From positions 1 through 64,000 of the forward strand of contig JANQQS010000201.1 of assembly GCA_028284955.1 (NCBI GenBank): 64,000 nucleotides of DNA, read 5' to 3'. Positions 40,773-50,136 of this stretch are shown here, one piece after another (position 1 is the first letter of the stretch; each line of letters opens with the position of its first letter). The DNA is from Myxococcota bacterium. GTDB taxonomy: Bacteria > Myxococcota_A > Polyangia > Polyangiales > Houyiibacteriaceae. The notes beneath the pieces are model-generated. The model had not been told where the DNA came from. It made no database searches and saw only the letters and a list, made by a program, of their open reading frames with translations. A program made the position numbers and the translations under genes.

Positions 40773-42056
40773 ATGACTTATCGATACTTGGCAGTGTGTT
40801 CTTTGTTGGCGATGGTTTCTGCATGCGGAGACGATGATCCTAGTTCAGCAACAGACGCCGCAGACTCCGGCACAGAATCGGAATCTGCTGTAGACGACGC
40901 GGATCGCGATGAGCTCATGGCAGAAGCTCAAGTACTTCTCGAATCCGTAGCCGAACGTTCCGGGGTCTCGCCTGGAACGCTCGCCGGGACCGACGATCCG
41001 AATCGTTTTACCGAAGAAGAAAACGTATTTCTTCCCAGCACGGTCGCGGTAGCCAATCTCGACGACACCTCCCGCGCAGAAGCAACGCTCCCGGTGTATG
41101 AAGGCGTTCGCCCGAACGGAGACGCGGCGCTGTACGTGCTTACCGAAGCTGCGGATTTCGAGGTAGCGCGATTCATGGGGCTCAACTACTCGCCGCGCAT
41201 GCGGTTCGGTGCGGGCACCGCGGGCGCGATGAACGTCACGATCGACGATGACGGCCGAATGGTGTTCCCGGGCGACGTAGACTTCAGCCCCGAGCGCAAC
41301 ATCGAACCGGGGAACCCTGATAACCCCGATGAAGCGTTCCCGCCCAATATGGACACCATTCAAGCGGGCGCGGTTGGCGATGCGGAATGGTCGTCGCTCG
41401 TGGTCACGCCGGCCGGCAACGTCTTCAACGTGCAGCAAGTGAGAAACAGCACGGGCGACCACGATCGAGTGGTGCGGTTCGACGAAGATGACTTGACGGC
41501 AACGCAGGTCACGCTGCAGCTCCTCGACGGCTTTCAGGGCGGCGAACAGTTTTACTACCACCTCGTCACGGATGCTTCAGACGTCGTGCCGGCCGCGTTA
41601 GAGCTTGGCGTGTACACGCCTCGATTGGCCAACTTGCCAGCCTTCGGAAGCACCCGGGTAGATTCGGAATCGGCATTGCTCGGCTTTTCTCCCAACGTCA
41701 ACGGCATCGCGACGGGACCCGAGCAGCAGGGTTTGAACACCACGATTGTGTCCGACCAGGAAATCGATATTCCTATTGACCCGATCAACGTCTTTCCTTT
41801 GGACCCCGCGAACGACCAAGAAGACAACAACAACTACTCGCCGATGTGGGACGCACATCTTTCGATGTGGACCGCGGATGCAATCGAACAAAATCTTCGC
41901 AGACGGATTACCAGCTTCGGAGATTTGCAGACCCTTGTAGATGAAGGTTTGATCACCAGCTTCGCCGCGGACGGTCCCAGCGATGGATTCGTGGCAGGGC
42001 TGAACTCCGCAGAAGCCATCATCAACTGCCCCGTCATCGCGCAGCCTAGATTCTAG
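40773..42056 (+). CDS. secreted lipoprotein of unknown function
   Basis: A 427-aa product with lipoprotein signal (lipobox VSAC, Cys18), an acidic Asp/Ser linker, and a strand-rich body with acidic stretches ('NPDNPDEAFPPNMD', 'DPANDQEDNNN'). No enzyme motif or known domain is recognisable. It lies after a 238-bp AT-rich region that seems to serve both it and the divergent thioredoxin/MsrA-like gene, and it ends at a strong terminator, so it is probably transcribed alone. Confidence 0.75.
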   Translation: MTYRYLAVCSLLAMVSACGDDDPSSATDAADSGTESESAVDDADRDELMAEAQVLLESVAERSGVSPGTLAGTDDPNRFTEEENVFLPSTVAVANLDDTSRAEATLPVYEGVRPNGDAALYVLTEAADFEVARFMGLNYSPRMRFGAGTAGAMNVTIDDDGRMVFPGDVDFSPERNIEPGNPDNPDEAFPPNMDTIQAGAVGDAEWSSLVVTPAGNVFNVQQVRNSTGDHDRVVRFDEDDLTATQVTLQLLDGFQGGEQFYYHLVTDASDVVPAALELGVYTPRLANLPAFGSTRVDSESALLGFSPNVNGIATGPEQQGLNTTIVSDQEIDIPIDPINVFPLDPANDQEDNNNYSPMWDAHLSMWTADAIEQNLRRRITSFGDLQTLVDEGLITSFAADGPSDGFVAGLNSAEAIINCPVIAQPRF

Positions 42057-42108
42057 GGCTCGCACCGAGAAGGGTTTCATTCCATACGCTCCAAACCGGA
42101 GCAGCTAC

Positions 42109-42143
42109 AAACGGCGCCGCGCACCCACACGCGGCGCCGTTTT
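42109..42143 (+). terminator. Rho-independent terminator
   Basis: AAACGGCGCCGCG (42109-42121) pairs with CGCGGCGCCGTTT (from 42130) in a stem of about 13 bp with an 8-nt loop, followed by TTTC TTT. This is the clearest intrinsic terminator in the window, 53 bases after the stop of the secreted lipoprotein gene. Confidence 0.85.
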
Positions 42144-42171
42144 CTTTGACTACCCAATCCTCGAAGCAACG

Positions 42172-42432
42172 ATGCCCATTGAGTTCCTACTTTTCTCCGC
42201 GCAGTTCGACGCAGTCACTTCGCTCGAATATGGCGAAGCGGTGAAGCGACAGCTGGAACAGCTGGGCGTAGAGCGCGCCCACCACGTTGTATATGAACAC
42301 GGCAGCCATGTAGTGGCCTTCGGCCCTCCGAGTCGAGATTCAGTTCACGCGACAGTTACTGCTGCGGCTTTTTACGACGACGGACGCACGGAATTCGTCC
42401 CGAACCTCGAGACTTCAGAATACGTGCGGTGA
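42172..42432 (+). pseudogene. C-terminal remnant of an alpha/beta-hydrolase (TAP-like C-terminal domain)
   Basis: An 86-codon frame reads 'LLFSAQFDAVTSLEYGEAVKRQL' and 'VVYEHGSHVVA', the C-terminal part of tripeptidyl-aminopeptidase-type alpha/beta hydrolases, including the Asp and His of the triad (D in SAQFDAVT, H in EHGSH). The nucleophile elbow and the rest of the hydrolase are absent, and the sequence upstream is a terminator. It is likely a decayed or transferred gene end. Expression as a stand-alone small protein is not excluded. Confidence 0.6.
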
Positions 42433-42543
42433 GCGTCCGATCGTAGAGTGTCGGAGCAAGATTGATCGCTCACCAGAACGCCGCTTGCCGCATCTCGGGC
42501 CCAGCCGCAGGCTTTGACCGTGACCGACGCACCACCCGCTGAG

Positions 42544-44034
42544 TCAGTCTTCGCGCGAACTACGATTCTTCTTTTGGCGAGTTCCGCTGCGCATCGCCAG
42601 CGCGGAAACTGCTGCGCCGCCGACAAGCGCCCCCGTGCTCACGTTCGAACGTTCGGACATCCCCGGAGTTGAACAGCCGCAGTCTCCATCCGCGTCCATT
42701 GCGACGGCTCCCGCATCTGATGCGCTTCGTGTTTGGGCATCACCAGCATCATCTTGCAGAACCCCGCCATCCGACGGGACGACCGGTGCAGGCTGAGGAA
42801 AAGGCCCCTGAATCACGAACGTCACGCCATCGCTTTGGGCGTTCACGAACAATGCGTCCCCGCGAGGAGAGAAACACACCCCTGCGAACTCGCTATCGCT
42901 CTGCGCGTTTCTTGCGAAGTTGTAGATCTGTCCGTCGCCGTCCAGTCCTCGAATGAACACGTTGTCGCTCGGGTCTTCGGCCATGACAATATCCCCCCAC
43001 GGTGCCACCACGATGTTGTCTGGTGAATCGAGGATCGATGTGTTGGGGGATTCTCCTACGATCTCGAGAGTACTTTCGGTTGGATCGAGAAGAAAAATTT
43101 GACCCCGATCCACCGGCCCGCCCCGCGTTGTGCAAACGAACACACGGGTTCCATCAAAGTCGATTCCCTCGCCGCGACGAAAGACGGCCGCGCCCATGTC
43201 CTGAGCATCGTCCCGGAGGGAATCGTCTGGAGAGCTCGGATCATCGAGCGGCACCCAATCGATATCCCACTGGCTGCCCCGCGATTCGTCACCAAGCTCG
43301 ACTCGGGCGCGCCCGACGACTCGCAAAGCAAACAGTTGTCCATCGCCGAACGGGTCGGATGGGCTATCCGGCACAAAGCGGTAGAGGCAACCGTCGCTCC
43401 GATCCTCAGTTAGGTATGCGATTCCCGTGTCTTGGTCGTACGCCACAGCTTCGTGATTAAAACGTCCGTAGCCATCGATACGTTGCGGCATCGTCACACG
43501 GGACGCGGTTGCCGGACAACGAAAGACAAATCCATGGCCTCGGGTCGTGTCTTCCTCACAAGATAGCCAAGCATCTGGCGTCCGACCTCCAGCGCAGTTC
43601 CGCGCCGTGCCGTGCAGAACGAGATTGCTGGATACAACCGAGTAGTCCGATGGGTCAACGACCACTCGAGTGACTCCACCTTGGAATCTGTCCTCTGGAC
43701 GATATGTTTCCGGAAATGGGCCCGGCCCACTCCCGCTGTCGTTCTCATGATTCCGCATCAACGCAATCATGCCGTCGGGCAGCTCGATCGCGGCCATTCC
43801 GTCATGACGGGGAGGAACTGCGATCCCGTCGCTCATCCGGTCGCCCTCTCGATCGAGAATCCGATAGGTAAAGCCCGCAGGCAGGTCCAAAATGCCTTCC
43901 GGGTCACGAACCAGAGGGCCGAACGGCATGACTTGCGCGTTCGCGCTGCGCGAAAGAATCGCGGCAAGCGGCAAAGAAGCTGCCCCCGCGAACACAGAAC
44001 TCTTCAAGAAACCACGGCGGGTACATCGACTCAC
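42544..44034 (-). CDS. PhoX-like (DUF839) secreted protein with Tat signal and MYXO-CTERM-like tail
   Basis: The 496-aa product opens with a Tat signal ('CTRRGFLKSSVFAGAAS') and continues as a DUF839/PhoX-type beta-propeller with 'LMRNHENDSGSG', 'WLSCEEDTTRGHGFVF', 'GRFNHEAVAYDQDTGIAYLTED' and 'CTTRGGPVDRGQIF'. Family members are calcium- and iron-dependent phosphatases. The C-terminus has an acidic linker, 'DGDCGCSTPG', a hydrophobic helix and a basic end, like the MYXO-CTERM sorting signal. GTG 44034 is chosen because it gives a normal Tat signal and avoids the upstream gene; earlier starts overlap it. Confidence 0.85.
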   Translation of the reverse strand: MSRCTRRGFLKSSVFAGAASLPLAAILSRSANAQVMPFGPLVRDPEGILDLPAGFTYRILDREGDRMSDGIAVPPRHDGMAAIELPDGMIALMRNHENDSGSGPGPFPETYRPEDRFQGGVTRVVVDPSDYSVVSSNLVLHGTARNCAGGRTPDAWLSCEEDTTRGHGFVFRCPATASRVTMPQRIDGYGRFNHEAVAYDQDTGIAYLTEDRSDGCLYRFVPDSPSDPFGDGQLFALRVVGRARVELGDESRGSQWDIDWVPLDDPSSPDDSLRDDAQDMGAAVFRRGEGIDFDGTRVFVCTTRGGPVDRGQIFLLDPTESTLEIVGESPNTSILDSPDNIVVAPWGDIVMAEDPSDNVFIRGLDGDGQIYNFARNAQSDSEFAGVCFSPRGDALFVNAQSDGVTFVIQGPFPQPAPVVPSDGGVLQDDAGDAQTRSASDAGAVAMDADGDCGCSTPGMSERSNVSTGALVGGAAVSALAMRSGTRQKKNRSSRED

Positions 44035-44093
44035 ATGAACCAGTTTATCATTTATTTGCGCGAACGACGGCACCAAAGACCGCAGCACCGCCA

Positions 44094-44121
44094 GATCAGG
44101 CCAAAAGGCCGCCGCTCTAGC
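44094..44121. repeat. right-end copy of the MITE-like element (locus D)
   Basis: 28 bases match 513-540 with two differences (GATCAGGCCAAAAGGCC core, then CTCTAGC). The left terminus seen at 413-423 is absent. The TAG stop codon of the tandem CAP gene lies inside it, just as the SRPBCC gene's stop lies in the other copy. Confidence 0.8.
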
Positions 44122-45787
44122 GAGGCCAGCCGAGCATGACAACCACCGCGATACTATTCGGAGGCGCATCAGGGCGGCTGCCTTGGGCCACGCCGATGCC
44201 CACGTAGCGCACCGCAGGGTCAAAGGTGGGCTCGAGTTTCGCAGCTTCGCGCAGATTGCCGACCACCGTCATCAAGCCTCCAATGCGCTTGTAGGCGATC
44301 GCGAAACGACGCATCTGAAAACTTGCCGCGTCCACTGCGTCTTGTTGCGACAAATCTTTGTTGGCAAAGTAATCGGTAGCGGCTTTGGAGGCGGCTTTCG
44401 TGAGATTCTTGTCTGCTTCGAGCGGACGCGCTCCTCTGGCTTCTCGGCCTGCGTTGATCATTTCGAGCAGTTCCTCAGGCGCCGCATCGACGTCGATCTC
44501 TGAAATCATGCGTACGAAGACTTCGGTGGCCACGTAGGCGGTTCGATTGGATTCTCGCTCGCCGACCACCCCGATGCCGAGATGAGTCACATCGGGGTTG
44601 AGCACGTTGGCGCGATGACCCGGGCTTTCAAGCAAACCTTCGTGAATCTCGCGGGCGCTATAGCCGCGGCCAATATTTTCGAGCACCAAACCGGTTCGAA
44701 TGCCGGACCGCGCCACCCGCTCAGCCGCGCCCCCCGTGGTGGGCGAGTTGTGGCCGATGAACCCGCTGTCGACCATGTCCTGACTATGCAGTCGCGCAAC
44801 ATCGGCGAGACGATCGTCATGGGTCAAGGGGAGTAAGTTGGCCTGGGTTCGGGTTTCGTTGAGCAAACGAATTAGATCGTCGCGAACGGTGGACGCCCGA
44901 AACCCGCCTTCATCTGTTTTTCGAGATTTCACGACCACCTGCTGCGGCGCTTCGACCCCGACAAAGAGAGGAAAGTTTGCCAGCACGGCGTCGCCACGGG
45001 GGCCTTTCGCGAGTAGCTCCACTCGATGCACGCCCGTTTTCTGAAACGGCATGCGCACCTGAAACGCGGGCCCCGTGCCAGCCGGAGTACGTTCCACCGT
45101 TCCATCCGGCTGCGCGATCGCCAGTGTCGGATTTCGGTAATCGTCTGAAAGGCGCCCCTGCAGCTCGACACGATCGCTCAACGCAACTTTGCGCGGAATC
45201 GGCTCGAGCTCGACGTGTCGCGCAGTCAGCATCACCACCGCAATGGACAACCCATCACGTTGCACAACTGCCACTCCGTATCGGTTGTAGAGCTGTCGCT
45301 CCAAGAACTCGACCACACTATCACGAATACCGTTGGTCAACGCATTGGCGTCAGGGTTGCCCAGAATCAGGAGGTGGGGGACGGGCTCTACGAGACCGAG
45401 ATGACGAGAAAAAAATTCGAGCACTTCATGCGGCGGCGGGGTCGCTCCTTCGCCGAGCTCCCGCGCCGTCCATTCGGCCAGCTGGTCGAGCCGGCCATCT
45501 CCTTCAAGGGCTACTTCTTTGAGCGTAGCGGCGGCCAGAATGCCCTTCTCTACCGCAGCTTTGCCGGATCTTGCGTCCGCGCCAAGCTCGCGTCCCGAAC
45601 GGCTCGTGAGGCGAGTGCTGTATTCGTGAGCGGCTTCCCCCGGTGCCAACACGGTCCGCACATCAGGCTCGGTGGGGGCGGGCTTAGCTCCGCCACACGC
45701 TGTCCATAGCGATGCCACTACGAGCGCAAACGAAGCGGCGAACACTCTATATCGATTTCGGCGGCCCAATCTAAGCTCAGTACTCAT
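44117..45787 (-). CDS. CAP (SCP/PR-1)-domain lipoprotein with a second, degenerate CAP-like domain
   Basis: A 556-aa protein with a lipoprotein signal (lipobox WTAC), an N-terminal helical and then strand-rich region, and a CAP domain near 300-430: 'LNETRTQANLLPLTHDDRLADVARLHSQ', 'FIGHNSPTTGG', 'ENIGRGYS' and 'SPGHRANVLNPDVTHLGIGV'. The CAP His/Glu cavity residues are present. A second CAP-like start, 'LLEMINAGREARGARPLEADKNL', follows but lacks the His and Glu residues. ATG 45787 has GGAG seven bases upstream. The stop is inside repeat copy D. Confidence 0.82.
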   Translation of the reverse strand: MSTELRLGRRNRYRVFAASFALVVASLWTACGGAKPAPTEPDVRTVLAPGEAAHEYSTRLTSRSGRELGADARSGKAAVEKGILAAATLKEVALEGDGRLDQLAEWTARELGEGATPPPHEVLEFFSRHLGLVEPVPHLLILGNPDANALTNGIRDSVVEFLERQLYNRYGVAVVQRDGLSIAVVMLTARHVELEPIPRKVALSDRVELQGRLSDDYRNPTLAIAQPDGTVERTPAGTGPAFQVRMPFQKTGVHRVELLAKGPRGDAVLANFPLFVGVEAPQQVVVKSRKTDEGGFRASTVRDDLIRLLNETRTQANLLPLTHDDRLADVARLHSQDMVDSGFIGHNSPTTGGAAERVARSGIRTGLVLENIGRGYSAREIHEGLLESPGHRANVLNPDVTHLGIGVVGERESNRTAYVATEVFVRMISEIDVDAAPEELLEMINAGREARGARPLEADKNLTKAASKAATDYFANKDLSQQDAVDAASFQMRRFAIAYKRIGGLMTVVGNLREAAKLEPTFDPAVRYVGIGVAQGSRPDAPPNSIAVVVMLGWPR

Positions 45788-45839
45788 TCGGTTCTCCACT
45801 CACTGGTGCCCTTGCAGTGTACGAAAAATCCATGGAGCG

Positions 45840-47480
45840 CTAACGGGTCCACGGATCAAGTATCTCCGGAGTTGTATTGCGCAACCTAGGGCTGGAAGGA
45901 CGACGTTCGCGCGGAGCCGTAGGTGTGGGCTGGGTAGACGAGTTCGAAGGGTTTCGCGAAGTCACCGGCGATCGTCGCTCGCTCCGAACCTCGCTCCGGA
46001 CGTCGTCGCGTTGTGGTTTGAGTTGAACTTGAATCATGTTCTCGCTGCGAAAAGAAAGCGTGATCGATTCCGGCTTATAGCCTGTCCGGCGTAGTTCGAC
46101 GACCGCTTCCTCGCCTTGATGGGGTTTGGGAAGGCGCAGCGGCGTTTGCCCGATAATATCTCCGTCGATCAAAACCATCGCAGTGTCCGGCTCGCTGCGA
46201 ATCTGGACCAGCGAGCCCGTGACTTCGTCTTCCGCTTGAGCATCGCGGAGTCGCGACAAAGTTTTTTCTCCTGCCCCCTCCGAAGCTGCTGCGCTCAACT
46301 GCGGCGGCCGCGTCGCGCCCTGACTCTTTGACGCCGAGGGAGAGGTCGAAGGTGATTGTACGAGCGCGAAGAACCCGCCGGCAATAGCCCCAAACGCCAG
46401 CAAAACCACCAATCCGGCGATCCACAGGGTCTTTTTCGAAGGTGGGCGAGCCACCAACGCGCGAAGGCTCATACTACCGCCGGACCGGCGCGGCGCGGGC
46501 ATCGGCATCGGCGAAATCGATTGCCCCATCCCGATCCGCTCGAGATCGAAACCGAGCTCTTCCATGTTCGGATACCGGTCCGCAGGGCGTTTGGCCAGCG
46601 CCCGCAGAACGACCGGCTCGAGGGTCGCGACCTCCGTATCGCCCGGCAAGCGCTCGGTGGGCGGAATGGGCGCCTCGAACATATGCTGGGTGAGCACTCC
46701 CATAAACGTCTCGGCCTGAAACGGTACGCTCCCCGTGCACATCTCGTAGATCATGATGCCAAGCGCGTAGACGTCCGTTCGCGCATCCACCGGATGGCCC
46801 GCCGATTGTTCCGGCGACATGTAGTGCGGAGTGCCAAACACCATGCCCGTCTTGGTGAGGGTACTGCCGGTGCCATGAACTTTCGCGACGCCGAAATCGA
46901 GCACCTTGACCGAACTGTCCTCCCCGCTAGATGGCACGATGAATACGTTATCGGGCTTCAAATCGCGATGAATGATGCCTCGGGCGTGTGCCGCACCGAG
47001 CGCAGATGCAATCTGCGACGCAACCTTTACCGTATCTTCAAGCGAAAGCGCGCCTCGCTTGAGCCGTTCGGTGAGGGTCTCGCCGTCGAGGCGTTCCATG
47101 ACGATGTACGGGTCGCCTCCCGGAATCGAGCCAAAGTCATGAATTTTGATGATGTTGGGATGACCAATAGACGACGCCGCTTGAGCCTCTTGCCGAAAGC
47201 GATGAACAATCGTCTCATCGACCGCCGCTTTGCTGCGCAGCACTTTGAGCGCCATCGGCTTGCCGAGCACGATATGCGTGGCCCCGTACACTACGCCCAT
47301 GCCTCCCTGACCAAGGCGCGATTCGATCCGGTATCGCCCGTCCACAACATGGCCAACAAGCTCCGGGGTTCCATCTTCTGAATCGGGAAGCTTGACCGTC
47401 TCCGCGCCATCATGAGGACAAAAACGTATCTCCGACTCGAAACGAGCGCCGCATACCGGACAGTAGCGAGACGCCGTCAT
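45840..47480 (-). CDS. Ser/Thr protein kinase with zinc-ribbon N-terminus and PEGA domain
   Basis: The 546-aa protein starts with a short zinc-finger ('YCPVCGARFESEIRFCPHDG'), then a canonical Hanks-type kinase: GQGGMGVVYG, 'ALKVL', 'HRDLKPDN', 'LDFGVAK', 'GTPHYMSPEQ'. After a TM helix near 350-375 comes a Ser-rich linker and a PEGA domain ('EPDTAMVLIDGDIIGQTPLRLPK') that would lie in the periplasm. All catalytic residues are present. It is probably an envelope-sensing regulator. Confidence 0.95.
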   Translation of the reverse strand: MTASRYCPVCGARFESEIRFCPHDGAETVKLPDSEDGTPELVGHVVDGRYRIESRLGQGGMGVVYGATHIVLGKPMALKVLRSKAAVDETIVHRFRQEAQAASSIGHPNIIKIHDFGSIPGGDPYIVMERLDGETLTERLKRGALSLEDTVKVASQIASALGAAHARGIIHRDLKPDNVFIVPSSGEDSSVKVLDFGVAKVHGTGSTLTKTGMVFGTPHYMSPEQSAGHPVDARTDVYALGIMIYEMCTGSVPFQAETFMGVLTQHMFEAPIPPTERLPGDTEVATLEPVVLRALAKRPADRYPNMEELGFDLERIGMGQSISPMPMPAPRRSGGSMSLRALVARPPSKKTLWIAGLVVLLAFGAIAGGFFALVQSPSTSPSASKSQGATRPPQLSAAASEGAGEKTLSRLRDAQAEDEVTGSLVQIRSEPDTAMVLIDGDIIGQTPLRLPKPHQGEEAVVELRRTGYKPESITLSFRSENMIQVQLKPQRDDVRSEVRSERRSPVTSRNPSNSSTQPTPTAPRERRPSSPRLRNTTPEILDPWTR

Positions 47481-47558
47481 CGTCTACTCTGACCTTTCAT
47501 CCTGCACTCTGGCCTTCATGGTCTGTTCCGGCCCCCATGGTCCATCCCGCCCCATGGT

Positions 47559-47801
47559 CTATTCCGGCAGAGCGTCTGGGGCTGCGTCCGCGACCGCGAC
47601 GTTGCCGCCGTCACCTGCCATCACGCCCGCCGACGCGTCGTTCTCAGCGTTCGTGTCGAAACAAACCCCGGCTCGACACGCGAGGGGGCGGATGCACTCA
47701 GAGTCTCGAGTGCACGGCTGCCCGGCACGCTTTTCTGCGTCGTCCACCCCGCACGCAAGAGCCAACGCCAACGGGGCGATTGAAAGCCATCTCCGCACCA
47801 C
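47559..47801 (-). CDS. small Cys-rich lipoprotein
   Basis: An 80-aa product beginning at GTG 47801 or 47798, with a short lipoprotein signal (lipobox ALAC) and a Cys motif 'CTRDSECIRPLACRAGVC', a pattern frequent in myxobacterial exported proteins, followed by an Asn/Asp/Ala-rich tail. GAGG lies upstream of the start. The function is unknown. It is upstream of the kinase gene on the same strand with a 78-bp gap, and divergent from the VIT-vWA gene. Confidence 0.6.
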   Translation of the reverse strand: MVRRWLSIAPLALALACGVDDAEKRAGQPCTRDSECIRPLACRAGVCFDTNAENDASAGVMAGDGGNVAVADAAPDALPE

Positions 47802-47866
47802 AACCTCGTACCTCAAATGCTTAGCAAGGGTCAAAGGAGTGTTCCCATGGTAAGGAGTATAGGGTG

Positions 47867-50098
47867 ATGTTGCGAGTTCGGTGTGCGGCGACGGCCATCG
47901 CGCTTCTAAGCGCCGGCGCATGGCCGCAGGCTTCCCGCAGCCAAGATCGCTCTGCACGTCCCCAGCCCCAGCGGCAACCGAGCAACCCGACCAAATCGGT
48001 GTTGCCGGAAACCAACGAATCGTCGGCAGACCCCATCGGCACAGGGGGCATCCAATCACTGACGATCGGCGCACATTCGAGCGATTCCGCTCCCTCCGGC
48101 TCGTCGGCAGGGCCCGATTCTCGAAGGAGGCCCGCGTCGCGGCTGGCGCGAGCCGTTCCTGTTCGCGATGCGCCTGCCTCCGATATTCCCATACGCCACG
48201 GGAGCGCGCTGCAAGCGATCGCCCCGGTCCGCGAAACCGCGCATGACATCGTGGTCCGTTTGGAACATGGGTTAGCCCACATCACAGCCACGCTTACGTT
48301 TGAAAGCCGTACCGAACGCCCCGCGGAAATCCTGTATCGACTGCCCGTACCCGAACCAGCCTCTCTCGCGAGTCTGCGTGTGTGCGCAAACAACATCTGC
48401 CGCGACGTACAAACACAATCCGAGCCAGCCTACGAACGCGCTCTTTCCGAGCGCTCGTCCAAAGCTGTCGCTTCGCCCTTCGGTTTTGCAGCCGTCGTCC
48501 GTCCCGAACACCATCACGCAGGTGGCCGAAGCCAAAGCAAACGCGCTCCTGTAGTGCGCATACGTGCCGCGCCCGTCTCTCGCGCGCGCACACTCAAACT
48601 GACGGCCCGCTATGTCGTTCCAGCTCCCGTGCACGGAGGAATCGTTCGCGTCGGCATCCTCCCTCGCGGAATGGACCCACGGGCCGCGCAAGCAACCGTG
48701 CGCGTGGTTGCCCCCACACTGTTGGCGTCGGCCGCCGACGGCGAGCTGCTTGATGACCGACCTATCTCGCTTGACCCATGGGAAGGCACCGAAATCACCG
48801 CGCGCCTCCCTACTGGCGCGCCGCGCCGAGCTGCCGCTGAACGTTTTCGTTGCGGCAGCCAAACCTGCGCTCGCGCCTGGGTGGCGGCTCCTCCGCGCCG
48901 TCTCAAGCCGGCCCATATCATTCTGCTACTCGACGTCTCACCGTCCATGGAAGGCCCTGCGCGCCATCGCGCACAAGCTGCGGCTGCGGGCTTGCTGGCG
49001 ATCGCGCCCAAGGGTTCGACTGTGCAAGCGCTTACCTTTGCGGCGGCGGCAAAACCGATCGCCTCGGAGCCAACCCCGCCCGATCACATCCGCCTCGATG
49101 CGCTGGCCAAGCGATCCGAATCGCTCGGCTCGGCGACGCGGTTCGAAGCGGCGTGGAACCTCGCTTCGCCCTGGGCCCGTCGCCGCGCTTCGCAGCTCGT
49201 GTGGATCGGAGACGGGGGGTTTACGCAAAGCCACGCGTCCCGCATAGCTTTCGCCGAAGCGCGCGAAGCGCAGATTCCCGTGCACATCGTCAATGTCTCC
49301 GATCGCAAAACCACGCCCGCGCTACGCGATCGAGCCGCGCGCTCGGGCGGTGTCGTCATCGATGCCCCAAACGAAGCAGAGCGGGCGCATCGCGACTCCG
49401 GAGGCCCGCTCGCCGAGCGCCTCTCTCTACTGTTTTCTCCCGTGGTCGCGCGATCGGTGCACGTGTCATCGAGAGGTCGAAGGATCGATCTGGGCGCGCT
49501 CCGTGCCGGGGAGCAGAAAGAATGGCGCGGAGCGAATACCGGACGCGTGTCGCTGAGCGTGGCCCGGCGGAGCTATCACGCCAGAATGCGAACTGGCGAG
49601 CGAGCCGTCGATTTGAGCGCGCATGATTCGACCGCGAGGAGCCTCGCGAAGGCTCAAGCGCCGTACGGAGCCGGCCAGGGCGTTCCCAAGGAAACGGTTC
49701 GCTCGATGCTTCATCATCGCATCGTGCCTGCCGCACGAGATTGCTTTCGCCGGGATCGAGCCGGGCGCAGCGACTACCAAGTGCGCGCAGAATATCGGCT
49801 GCGCATGGCGGATCGCGAGGTTTCAAGGGTTGAGGTGCACGGCGATCTCAAGCCGCCGCTGCGGCAATGTTTGCTTCGCGCGGTGGATGGCCTTCATGTC
49901 CCGAGGTTTGCCGGACAAATCGATGTCACGTACCCGCTTCGCACCGAGGCACATCCGCCGCCGCCCCGAATCGAGCTTGTGCCAGGCATCGCTCGCGCAG
50001 TGGACGAGGTATTCGGCGACGAACCCAACGTTCCGTCTCGTGCTTCCACGCAGAACGCTGATGCACCCCCGAAGAGCGAGATGCCTCGCCCGCAGTAG
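47867..50098 (+). CDS. exported VIT-vWA protein with AgmX-like C-terminus
   Basis: The 743-aa product has a signal peptide, a Ser/Pro/Arg linker, a VIT-type N-terminal domain ('VRLEHGLAHITATLTFESRTERPAEILYRLP'-type strand pattern), a vWA domain with the metal-site start 'LLLDVSPSMEG' (DxSxS), and a C-terminal region 'IVPAARDCFRRDR...YRLRMADREVSRVEVHG' like the AgmX/PglI or TonB-like tail. Such proteins are surface or periplasmic and bind partners via vWA. ATG 47867 has AAGGAG nine bases upstream. Confidence 0.85.
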   Translation: MLRVRCAATAIALLSAGAWPQASRSQDRSARPQPQRQPSNPTKSVLPETNESSADPIGTGGIQSLTIGAHSSDSAPSGSSAGPDSRRRPASRLARAVPVRDAPASDIPIRHGSALQAIAPVRETAHDIVVRLEHGLAHITATLTFESRTERPAEILYRLPVPEPASLASLRVCANNICRDVQTQSEPAYERALSERSSKAVASPFGFAAVVRPEHHHAGGRSQSKRAPVVRIRAAPVSRARTLKLTARYVVPAPVHGGIVRVGILPRGMDPRAAQATVRVVAPTLLASAADGELLDDRPISLDPWEGTEITARLPTGAPRRAAAERFRCGSQTCARAWVAAPPRRLKPAHIILLLDVSPSMEGPARHRAQAAAAGLLAIAPKGSTVQALTFAAAAKPIASEPTPPDHIRLDALAKRSESLGSATRFEAAWNLASPWARRRASQLVWIGDGGFTQSHASRIAFAEAREAQIPVHIVNVSDRKTTPALRDRAARSGGVVIDAPNEAERAHRDSGGPLAERLSLLFSPVVARSVHVSSRGRRIDLGALRAGEQKEWRGANTGRVSLSVARRSYHARMRTGERAVDLSAHDSTARSLAKAQAPYGAGQGVPKETVRSMLHHRIVPAARDCFRRDRAGRSDYQVRAEYRLRMADREVSRVEVHGDLKPPLRQCLLRAVDGLHVPRFAGQIDVTYPLRTEAHPPPPRIELVPGIARAVDEVFGDEPNVPSRASTQNADAPPKSEMPRPQ

Positions 50099-50136
50099 AA
50101 CCAACCCGCAACAGCGGGGTTTTTCCGAGCACATAG

